Assembly: GCF_000612445.1 (NCBI RefSeq)
Contig: NZ_BALC01000001.1
Coordinates: forward strand, 587,419-651,418
Reading direction: 5' to 3'
Length of the DNA stretch: 64,000 nucleotides
Source of the DNA: Liquorilactobacillus sucicola DSM 21376 = JCM 15457
Lineage (GTDB): Bacteria; Bacillota; Bacilli; Lactobacillales; Lactobacillaceae
Shown here: piece by piece, positions 56,415-64,000 of the stretch
How the letters are laid out: each line of letters begins with the position of its first letter
How positions within the stretch are numbered: the first letter of the stretch is position 1
Notes under the pieces: model-generated
Database searches by the model: none
What the model was told of the DNA's origin: nothing
The model's input: the letters and a program-made list of their open reading frames with translations, nothing else
Made by a program: the position numbers and the translations under genes

Positions 56415-56453
56415 TTTTAAGTTTAAGATAGCAATGCTATCTTAAACTTAAAA
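56415..56453. promoter_or_regulatory. 39-bp perfect palindrome, probable TetR operator with promoter
   Basis: Two 19-base arms (TTTTAAGTTTAAGATAGCA and its complement) flank one central base. On the minus strand TTGCTA, a 17-base spacer and TATAGA form a promoter whose -35 box lies in the palindrome. There is no T-run on either side in terminator position, so I favour an operator for the TetR protein encoded next door. Confidence 0.7.
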
Positions 56454-56514
56454 AATAAAACAAGCTCCACGCTTGAATAATTTCATAGTATCATTCTTAT
56501 TTCAAAAGTCAATA

Positions 56515-57156
56515 TCACTTTTTTATTTTAAGATACTCTAACCACGCCGGTGTAAAAAAAAGATAAAGTCTGCTAATAATTTCTTTTGTCTTTTCTATCG
56601 AGTAACCGTGCATTAAAATATCATAAACAGTTGCATAAAATGAGTATGTGAAAAAGTGTATGTTTTCGATCTTAATTACTACTTCAGGATCAACCAAGCC
56701 GTACTTCTTTAACTCACCTATTGCTTCAATTGTTTGTTTCTCAGAAAATAAAGTAACACGTTCCAAAATGTTATCATATTTTGACCCAGCAGCTTTAAAT
56801 AAGACTAAATTTGTTATATCTTGGTGCAGATACATATACTCTATGAAGGGATCTAACTCACCATCATTTTGCCGCCAATATTTTTCGAGCGATAAATTGC
56901 GAGCTTTGCTTTCATTCAAAAAACTGTTAAATTCTTTATCATAGATCTTCTTAAATTGGATTAGGTGCGGTTCAACTAATTCTTCAATTAAATCCTCTTT
57001 GGTTTTAAAGTGTTTATAAAAAGCTCCAGTCGTAACTCCGGCTAATTTACATATCTGTCGTACACTCGCCATCTCAAAATCAGTATCCAGAAAAAGGCGC
57101 AAACCACTCTCCAGCAGCTTTTTGTGTGTTTCTTGATAATTTCTAGTATCTGTCAT
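56515..57156 (-). CDS. TetR-family regulator of the ABC/ECF cluster
   Basis: The 213-residue protein has a TetR helix-turn-helix (ASVRQICKLAGVTTGAFYKHF) and a large helical ligand domain. It lies upstream of the transporter operon in the same orientation, with the 39-bp palindrome between them. Control of the transporters is likely; the ligand may be the imported or exported compound. Confidence 0.85.
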   Translation of the reverse strand: MTDTRNYQETHKKLLESGLRLFLDTDFEMASVRQICKLAGVTTGAFYKHFKTKEDLIEELVEPHLIQFKKIYDKEFNSFLNESKARNLSLEKYWRQNDGELDPFIEYMYLHQDITNLVLFKAAGSKYDNILERVTLFSEKQTIEAIGELKKYGLVDPEVVIKIENIHFFTYSFYATVYDILMHGYSIEKTKEIISRLYLFFTPAWLEYLKIKK

Positions 57157-57292
57157 TTTAAGTTCTTCACCCCTAACGATACAGTTTTCCTGTCAATTGT
57201 AAGCTATAATTTTGGACAGGTAAATTTTTTCGCCTTTAAATAAAAATAATCTAATACTTTTTCTAATCTAACATTTATTAAAAACAAAAAAC

Positions 57293-57329
57293 GGAGCTGT
57301 GCCAAAAGATAAATTTTGGTACAGCTCTC
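57293..57329. terminator. Terminator stem of the repeat family
   Basis: GAGCTGTGCCAAAA pairs with TTTTGGTACAGCTC (57295-57327) between A-rich and T-rich flanks. It separates pepT from the TetR gene and matches the right arm of the dispersed repeat. Confidence 0.7.
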
Positions 57330-57394
57330 TCTTAATCTTAGTATGTTTTATTTACAAACATTAACATGTTGCAAAGCTGTAGCACGTTTTGCAA

Positions 57395-58640
57395 CTATTT
57401 GTTGTTTTGATAGTGTTCCTCAAGAATAGTAATTATTGTTTGGCTTACTTGCAGCATAGCCTCAGTTGTGACAAATTCATATTGTCCGTGAAAATTCTCA
57501 CCGCCATTGAATAAATTAGGAGTTGGTATTCCCTTTTCCGTTAGTGCATTGCCATCTGTACCACCCCGAAAGATGGATTACGGTCTTAAAGCCCAACTTT
57601 GCGTAAGCCTGTAAAATTAGTTCTGTAATATAAGGGTGCTGTTTGAGCGTTTCAGCAATGTTATGATACTGATCCTGAATTTTTAGAAAAACCCTTGGTT
57701 CATCAAATTCTCTGTTCAAGTGATCAACTATTTGCTGAAGAAGTTTCTTTTTAGCTGCAAAAGCTTCTTTGTCAAAATCTCTGATAATGATATTCAAATC
57801 TGCCTCGGCAATCGTAGCTGAAAAAGCAGTTACTAGGAAGAATCCTTCTCTTCCCCTGCTTTTCTCCGGTACTTCGTCCACTGGTAAGGCTGCTACCAAT
57901 TGATTGGCAAGTGTAATCGCATTGATCATCAGGCCATAAGCATTACCTGGATGAACCGCTGTCCCTTTGATAGCTATTTTAGCCTGAGCTGCATTAAATG
58001 TTTCATTTTCCAATTGTCCAGGTAATCCATTATCTAGAGTATAGGCAAAATCGACTTTAAACTTTTCAACGTCGAACCTTTTTGCTCCCAAACCGATCTC
58101 CTCATCTGGGCCAAAAGCAAAACTAACTTCACCATGTTTAATGGCTGGGTGATCATTTAAATACTTAATTGCAGTAACAGCCGCTGCAATTCCCGCTTTG
58201 TCATCAGCGCCAAGCAATGTAGTTCCATCACTAGTAATCAAATGCTGCCCACGATAATTTTTTAGGTTAGGAAAATCACTGACCCGTAAACTAATATCAT
58301 TTTCTTCATTGAGGATAATGTCCCCTCCGTCATAGGCCGGATGAATTTGCGGTTGAATATTTTCGGCTGGAAAATCAGCTGTATCAAGATGTGCAATAAA
58401 CCCGAGCGGCTTAGGTGCCACAGCAACGTTAGCGGGAAGTGTAGCAACTAGATAACCGTCTTTTTCATCGTAGACCATATTCTTTACGCCGATTTTACTC
58501 AGATCATCCTTTATTACTTTGGCTAGTACTATTTGTCCCTTAGTCGTCGGAATGCTAGCACTATTCTCATCAGATCTGGTATTAATTTTGGCATATTTTA
58601 TAAAAGCCTGTTCAATAAATTTCAAATAGCTTGCATTCAA
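57395..58640 (-). pseudogene. pepT: Peptidase T (tripeptidase), frameshifted
   Basis: The M20-family aminotripeptidase starts at TTG behind AGGAGG. It shows LGFIAHLDTADFPAEN, LGADDKAGIAA, GPDEEIGLGA and the HPGNAYG segment. Near 57565 the frame runs into HLSGWYRWQ and stops at 57516. Removing one T restores HLRGGTDGNALTEKGIPTP and the usual C-terminus to a stop at 57395. The intact ~415-residue enzyme would release N-terminal residues from tripeptides. It follows the oppA-like gene by 11 bases, so peptides taken up are probably its substrate. Confidence 0.85.
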
Positions 58641-58651
58641 CTTTTTTCCTC

Positions 58652-60297
58652 CTAATTTGCAATATAAGCATTTTTCCAATCATAAGGAACACCTGCAGGA
58701 TTGTAGGTAACATTCTTAACGTTAGGACGCAGTAATTGTGATTTTGAAACTTGATATAGTGGAATGGTTCCCTGTTGAGTCAAAAGTAATTTTTCTGCTG
58801 CCACTAACTTCTCCCAGCGCTTTTGCGGTTGGTTACCAAACGTATTTTCTGCCTCATCTGTCAACTTATCGAACTCGGCATTTTTCCAACCAGAAGTGTT
58901 ATATGAAGAGTTACTTTCGTAGATATCTAAGAAATTTATCGGATCTGCGAACACTGATTGCCAAGTCTGAATTGAAGCTTCGTAATTCCCAGCATGCTGC
59001 TTAGCAATCAACTGTACAAAAGGAATAGTTGAAACATTAAGTGAGACGCCAGGCAGTTTGGCTAATGCACTTTGCAAGTATTCTACTGTCTGTTTGCTGC
59101 TATCAGTATCAGCTGTTACTATCGTAAACTGCAGTTTGTGTGTTCCGGTTTCCTTATAGCCCTTCTTCAAAAGTTTCTTCGCTTCTTGTAAATCATAGGA
59201 AACTGCTTTTTTAACATATGCCTCATCATTAAATGCCTGCTGAGTTTGCGGATTCTTACCCATTCCTGCTGGGACAAACCCTTGAGGGGCACTGAACCGT
59301 CTTGAAGCACATTTTGTGTCAAGGCCCTGCGATCAATTGCTAATGACAGTGCACGCCGTATATTGATATTTTTAAATGCAGGAATCTTATTTTGATTTAA
59401 ATCAAGCCTTGTTGTAGCTGTGGGCAGACGTTTAACAAAAGCTTTGCTGTTTTTGTTGTTTTTCACTTGCTGACCACTAAGCAATGTTTCATCTACTTTT
59501 TTATCAGAATAAAGCTCATAGCTAGTCGTAGTGCTCTCTGTCACTAACTCGTTGATCTTTTTTAAGTGCACATCGTTTTTAGCCCAGTAATTATTGTTTT
59601 TAACAAGTGTCCATTTCTTATTTGTTCCTGTCCACTTAGTAAGCTTGAACGGTCCGTTAGAAACAGTGTAACGCGCCTGTGTTCCATATTTTGTTCCGTA
59701 TTTAGCAACAGCCGTTTCATTCACTGGGAAAAATAACGGCCATGCTAATAATTTTTTAAAATAGCTGACTGGTTTAGTCAATTCCACTCGCAACTTATAT
59801 TTTCCCAGTGCTTTTATCCCTAAGTCGTTTAAATCTTTTTTGCCCTCATTTATCTCTTGTGCGTTTTTTACCTGATAGAGATAAAAGGCATCCTGTGATG
59901 CTGTTTTAGGATCAAGTGTTCGTTGCCACGAATAGACAAAATCCTTGGCTGTCACTTTCTGTCCATTAGACCAGTCAGCATTTTTTCGCAAATCAAAGGT
60001 GTATGTTTTACCATTATTTGAGACGAGTGTCTTTGTTGCGAGTGCGTTACGTGGTATTCCATTTTTATCCAATCGATAAAGCCCCTCTTGCGTGTTCAAG
60101 AGAACGTTAAAACTCAAAGTATCTGTTGCCTTTGCAAGATCAGCAGTCGCTAAAGCCGAACCTTCAGTCCAATTTAGCGTCTGATTGGCCGCATACTTGC
60201 CATTGCTTTTGCTTGACGCATTGTCTTTACTGCCACAAGCTGTTAAAAATAGCGTAGCAATAAGGAATGTGAAACCTAATTTAAAGAAACTCTTCAT
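58652..60297 (-). pseudogene. Oligopeptide-binding lipoprotein (OppA-like), frameshifted
   Basis: The first frame begins with a lipoprotein signal (LIATLFLTACGS) and continues through the SBP family 5 body (NGKTYTFDLRKNADWSNG, SNGPFKLTKWTGTNKKWTLVKN). It leaves frame near 59278, and from VPAGMGKNPQTQ the correct frame continues to 58652. One missing G in an AAGGG run explains it. The ~545-residue restored protein would capture oligopeptides at the surface. A T-box leader precedes it, and pepT follows; no permease or ATPase genes are adjacent. Confidence 0.85.
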
Positions 60298-60337
60298 CCG
60301 AATTCTCCCCCTTTGAAATATACTTCAACGTTGTGCA

Positions 60338-60626
60338 ACAAAAAAGTCCCTCTCAAGTAGTAAATGCTACTTAAGAGGGACGAAATTGTCGTTTCGTGTT
60401 GCCACCCATTTTTAATAAAACTTCACAGTTCTATCCTTGCTAGGTATATTCTTTATACCTAAGTGCTATAATGGGCAACCCATGAGCAGTTTGTAAGAAC
60501 TCACTGTTCATTCACTCAAAGACCATCTTCACGAATTCAGCCTATTACCGTTCTCATCATCCACGGTTTTCTGTAAATGGCTGCTATCCGTTACTCATCT
60601 TGTCAACGCTAAATTATTATTCGAAT
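60338..60626 (-). promoter_or_regulatory. T-box leader of the oppA-pepT unit
   Basis: A promoter (TTGACA-18-TAAAAT, 60633-60662) is followed by a long structured leader containing GATGAGTAA, a GGCTG-closed Stem I apex, the T-box sequence GGGTGGCAACACG (60395-60407) and a strong terminator (GTCCCTC.../...GAGGGAC, 60346-60381) with T6. Binding of an uncharged tRNA would allow readthrough. The specifier is tentatively UUC (Phe), read from GAATTCGTGAA, but this is uncertain without folding. Confidence 0.8.
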
Positions 60627-60718
60627 GCTCAGATTTTACAACATCCATATAAGCCATGTCAATTCATTGATTCGACACACAAATTGCATATCAATTTTTA
60701 CTTAATAACCATTGACAT

Positions 60719-60982
60719 AAAAAAACAGCCCTGAGAGGTAAAAAATTGGGCTCTTTCTGTTTACTTGTCTTATCGAATTTAATTAACTCTCTAGTCGTTA
60801 ACAACTTTAAACTTCATCAGAGCCATTAACTTCTTCATTAGTTACCTCGCCAAGCTGCCGTTGAATAAGGGATAGCCAAACTCTAACCTCTTTTCTGCCT
60901 GTCTTTGACAGTTTTTTACTCGAATACTCACATCAATATGAACTCGAGTTTTTGATCATAGCGTTTGCTATAACCCCTTACA
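60719..60982 (-). ncRNA. Putative structured ncRNA, copy 2
   Basis: The ~264-nt element has a TTGCAA-16-TATAAT promoter (60989-61016) and the same layout as copy 1 at 49657-49921. P2 is GGTTATAGC/GCTATGATC and the third hairpin is closed by ACTCGA/TCGAGT. The CTGTC/GACAG hairpin is present, the 32-nt core around the 3' arm of P1 is identical, and a long terminal hairpin pairs GAGGTAA with TTACCTC and CAGC with GCTG before seven T residues. Arm sequences differ from copy 1 but pairing is kept. The family is unknown to me. Confidence 0.7.
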
Positions 60983-61250
60983 CTCTGTATTATACAGTAA
61001 TTCCGCATTTTTGCAAGCGCTTTAAAAAAGATTAAATCATGCTTCTCACCTTTATCATTGCTAACATTAAGTCATAAGGATAATGTCTATCAAAAAAAAT
61101 ACCAGATTGAAATTAAAACTTGATCTAGCCTTCCCTTTATTGCATATAGACGTCTAGCCGCCTGCTTACCTACACCACATTATTCGTAATTAAAATAACT
61201 CCTCGTGCTTAACTCATTTTTGGTATTCAACAATCTACAACTCTTTAAAC

Positions 61251-62201
61251 TTAGCCAGCAGGTACTTTTAAAAGATGTGGTGTTGGACTACTGAATTTTC
61301 CCCAGCAGTTCATTCTTTTGCCGCCACTCTCCTCACCGCTTGCTAAATACCCGAATTTTGCACCTGGACGCGGCTGTCTCAACCAAATGTAACCTCCATG
61401 CAGAGAATATGCATCATACTGAATTACAGAGCCAGCTGGCAATGTACTAATGACAGCACTAGTTACTCTTGCCCCCCAACGAAGTCTGATCACACTGTCA
61501 GTAGTGAATCTACCGTGTTGATAAAACCATCTATCTCCAAAATTATCTGTGAAGCCATCTGAATGCTTATCTACAATTTTTTTGACTGTAGCCAAGGGTT
61601 TAGAATAAAAACCATTGAAGTCAAAACTCATGTCTAATTTTATACCATCAACCTCAAACGAATTTGTATACTGCCAGAGTCCTACATTTGCCACTCCTGG
61701 TTTGAATGTCCTGTAATTAGCGACCCACAAGTTTTTGGCAATTAATTTTTTTGCATCAAGCCGATTACTCCAAAACCAGCTTGCCATTGAGTAAACATCA
61801 ACATGTGGATATCCTGCTTCCTTTACTCGTTGTAAAAAAATATTTGCATCTGTCGTTGCCGGATCAGAATTTTGCTCATCCTCAATATCAAGTACTAGCA
61901 CCGAACCGACTGTAATTCCTAACTTACGTGCATGTTGAATAAACCAATCTGCTTCATCACATGCATCCTTTATACCTCTGAACTTTGCATAGTGATATAC
62001 GTGCACCAGTAACCCCGCTATTTTAGCGTGCTTGATCTGCTTTGCTGCCTTAGGATTAACATAGGCTGTCCCCTGTGCACTGCCTTCAGTTAATTTGACA
62101 ATTACTGCACGAACTCCTTTGTCAGCCAATCTCTTAAAAAAATCTGCTGTATCCGGTTGATAACTGGCTACATCAGCAACTAATTCACAATACTTGTTCA
62201 T
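61251..62201 (-). CDS. Phage-type GH25 lysozyme with SH3b domain
   Basis: The 316-residue protein has an N-terminal GH25 muramidase domain (ADVASYQPD with the first catalytic Asp, VLVLDIEDEQ with the DxE pair) and a C-terminal SH3b-type cell-wall domain (DRWFYQHGRFTTDSVIRLRWG, then YIWLRQPR). There is no signal peptide, as in phage endolysins that need a holin. No holin or other phage gene is next to it, so it may be a prophage remnant or a domesticated autolysin. AGGAGG precedes the ATG. Confidence 0.85.
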   Translation of the reverse strand: MNKYCELVADVASYQPDTADFFKRLADKGVRAVIVKLTEGSAQGTAYVNPKAAKQIKHAKIAGLLVHVYHYAKFRGIKDACDEADWFIQHARKLGITVGSVLVLDIEDEQNSDPATTDANIFLQRVKEAGYPHVDVYSMASWFWSNRLDAKKLIAKNLWVANYRTFKPGVANVGLWQYTNSFEVDGIKLDMSFDFNGFYSKPLATVKKIVDKHSDGFTDNFGDRWFYQHGRFTTDSVIRLRWGARVTSAVISTLPAGSVIQYDAYSLHGGYIWLRQPRPGAKFGYLASGEESGGKRMNCWGKFSSPTPHLLKVPAG

Positions 62202-62445
62202 TGCTTAATTCCTCCTATCCTTGATCTTATTGCATTCCATTCTAATAACGAAGAAATCAGTCAGACTGTCAATAGTGCAAAAAGCACATTAAAAAATAAT
62301 TTTTCTGGTTAATTTTTTAAATTATATGGTATACTTGGTTATAGGTAGTAGCTACAACATAAGAAAATCGAAACTTATGACTTGGCATTTAAAATTTTAG
62401 TGATATACTTACTAATTGTAAGTTAAATGAAAGGAATGATTTTAT

Positions 62446-62990
62446 ATGACAAAGTATGGTGTTGTTGTGGGTTCAATTCGTAAAAATTCTTATTCCAAAG
62501 GGGTGGCGGACGCTATTGTTGCCGGATTGCCTGAAGGCTCTGATGTGACTTATCTCGATATTGCTTCCCTTCCTTTGTACAATCAAGATTATGATGCAGA
62601 TTCCCCTGCGGTGTACACAAAGTTTCGTGATGAAGTTAAAGCACAGGATGCCTTTATTTTTGTTACACCCGAACACAATAGAAGTATTCCAGCGGCATTG
62701 AAAAATGCACTGGATGTTGCTTCACGTCCTTGGGGACAAAATGTTTGGCTGGTAAACCAGCACTTGTTGCTTCACAATCAATTTCAGGAATTTCAGGAGT
62801 ATTGGCACATCACGTTTTGCGTCAATCATTGGTCTTCCTAGATATGCCGACTTTGCAACAGCCTGAATTGTATATCGGTAATACTAACAAGCTTTCAGAC
62901 GAAAATGGACACATCACCAATGAAGGAACTAAAGAATTCTTGGCTGGTGCTGGCAAGACATTCAGTGAATTTGCCAAAAAATTCATTTAA
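62446..62990 (+). pseudogene. NADPH-dependent FMN reductase, frameshifted
   Basis: The flavodoxin-fold protein starts YGVVVGSIRKNSYSKGVADAI and has FVTPEHNRSIPAALKNALD, which fits the NADPH-dependent FMN/quinone reductase family. At about 62748 the frame departs after RPWGQN and stops at 62841. The other frame continues with AGKPALVASQSISGISG to 62990. One missing G (TTTGG for TTTGGG) would restore a normal ~182-residue enzyme. A good terminator follows. Confidence 0.82.
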
Positions 62991-63011
62991 TTAATCTATA
63001 ATAGATATTGG

Positions 63012-63060
63012 TTCAGTTTGAAGAACTGTTTAAGGCAGCCTCTTCAAACTGAATTTTTTT
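63012..63060 (+). terminator. Terminator after the FMN reductase
   Basis: TTCAGTTTGAAGA pairs perfectly with TCTTCAAACTGAA (63012-63053) and is followed by seven T residues. Confidence 0.85.
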
Positions 63061-63292
63061 GCAATACATTTGTATCCTGCTCTTAGTTTCCAAAAACAAT
63101 CGTCCAACTAAATTGCCCTAAAAACCTCAGCTGCACCTAACCATGAGGTTTCAAAATTAGCCAGCATGTTTTTGCTAACTAATCTGGATAATCTTTTTTA
63201 CTTTCAAGTTTTTGTTATATACCATAGAATGTACGTATAGGTGTTGAATTTTTGAATTGCTGATTGCAGTTCGCATTGAAAGGAGGAATAAA

Positions 63293-63538
63293 ATGTCCAG
63301 CTATGAGCTCGTTGCGCGCATCCAACACTTTGAACTATTTTCAAATGCTGATAAGCATGAGATTTTAAAAAAAGATACTCTTTCGCAAGAGAAACGTGAA
63401 TATCGACTAAAGCCAACAGATTTCATTTCTTTCTTGAGCGAAGTCGACTTGTATAATAATTCTCATCAAAATACTGCAAAGTTTATCAAGCATATTGAAG
63501 ATTACTATCTAAATATCGGTAACAGAATTGTAAGATAA
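63293..63538 (+). CDS. Small protein of unknown function
   Basis: The 81-residue soluble, charged protein has no membrane segment. AAAGGAGG is seven bases before the ATG, which fixes the start inside a longer frame. I do not recognise the family. It lies between a reductase and a secreted-protein gene on the same strand without obvious link. Confidence 0.6.
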   Translation: MSSYELVARIQHFELFSNADKHEILKKDTLSQEKREYRLKPTDFISFLSEVDLYNNSHQNTAKFIKHIEDYYLNIGNRIVR

Positions 63539-63678
63539 ATATTTTGCTTGCGCTATGATTTCGTTGATATTACATTAAGTTTACATTTATAATTTATTAA
63601 GATATAGAATTTGCAGCTATGCTATTATTAATCTGAGGTTTTTTCTAAATAAAAAGGGATATTAGGGGGCTAGATTTT

Positions 63679-64000
63679 ATGCACAAACAAAATGAGGAAA
63701 AATTGCATTACAAAATGTACAAAGCTGGAAAATATTGGTTGTTCAGCACAATCGCAGTATCCTCTTTTGCTGCCGGAATACAGTTGCGGCCATCATCAGA
63801 AATACTTGCCAGTCAAACTCAAAAAACATCAACAAAACAAGTAAATACTAAAAATGATTCTTCATCGCAGAAAACTGTGGTTTTAACAAGTTCTTCTTCG
63901 TCAGCAGCGAATGCTGAAACTACATCAGATTCTACCAGTTCGTCATCTGAAGCGAAGAATATTTCCACTGCCCAAAAGAATTCTTCTAGCAGTGAAAAGC
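63679..64000 (+). CDS. Secreted protein with KxYKxGKxW signal, N-terminal part
   Basis: The frame starts at ATG behind AGGGGG and remains open to the window edge. The first 107 residues contain LHYKMYKAGKYW, the same signal type as the dextransucrase, a hydrophobic helix, and a Ser/Thr-rich region (SSSSSAANAETTSDSTSSS). It is likely a second glucansucrase or fructansucrase, or a large serine-rich surface protein; the visible part cannot decide. Confidence 0.8.
   Translation, partial: MHKQNEEKLHYKMYKAGKYWLFSTIAVSSFAAGIQLRPSSEILASQTQKTSTKQVNTKNDSSSQKTVVLTSSSSSAANAETTSDSTSSSSEAKNISTAQKNSSSSEK

Overview
The window is low-GC Firmicute DNA, most likely from a Lactobacillaceae species close to the dextran-forming, plant- or beverage-associated lactobacilli (Liquorilactobacillus-like). 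This rests on a very large KxYKxGKxW-type GH70 dextransucrase, GW/YG-type glucan-binding repeats, CcpA-type cre sites, a T-box leader, class Ib ribonucleotide reductase genes and strong AGGAGG ribosome binding sites. The genus is inferred from gene families, not from a database search. I see no rRNA, tRNA, complete insertion sequence or CRISPR array.

Layout. 0-5.5 kb: NADH oxidase-like flavoprotein with a YbgA-like partner, a Fur-family regulator with its own operator, a small unknown gene, and aspartase. 5.5-12 kb: a seven-gene 5-oxoprolinase operon (pxpB, pxpC, accB, accC, ycsI, pxpA and an Nramp-like permease), with a cre-like site upstream. 12-19.7 kb: a D-2-hydroxyacid dehydrogenase, a frameshifted membrane glycerophosphodiesterase, a GH13 alpha-glucosidase with two cre sites, an MHS-type transporter and a TPR-like protein. 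19.8-23.5 kb: a decayed patch with a frameshifted secreted metzincin protease, a broken lipoyl-domain gene and lipoate-ligase remnant, two small membrane proteins, and an archaeal-type triosephosphate isomerase. 23.7-28.5 kb: dextransucrase.

29-43 kb: an iron-dependent alcohol dehydrogenase, an aminotransferase, an MMPL exporter with a divergent TetR regulator, an LDH/MDH-family dehydrogenase with a malate-type specificity residue, nrdF-nrdI behind a pair of NrdR boxes, and a MocR regulator divergent from azlCD. 43-49.5 kb: small membrane proteins, two more members of the TPR-like family, a lone promoter-palindrome-terminator unit, an ABC exporter and a LOG-family hydrolase. 50-57.2 kb: a TetR-controlled cluster combining a heterodimeric ABC system with a complete ECF transporter. 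57.4-64 kb: a T-box-led oppA-pepT unit, a phage-type GH25 lysozyme, a frameshifted FMN reductase, and the start of a second KxYKxGKxW secreted protein.

Most striking observations. (1) Two ~265-nt intergenic elements, 11 kb apart on the same strand, share promoter, fold, a 32-nt identical core and a terminator. They look like paralogous structured non-coding RNAs that I cannot assign to a family. (2) Seven genes carry single-base frameshifts, several in short homopolymers. This points to base-calling error or recent decay and should be resolved before any loss of function is inferred. (3) A ~200-bp intergenic repeat with hairpins at both ends recurs through the window and often serves as a terminator.
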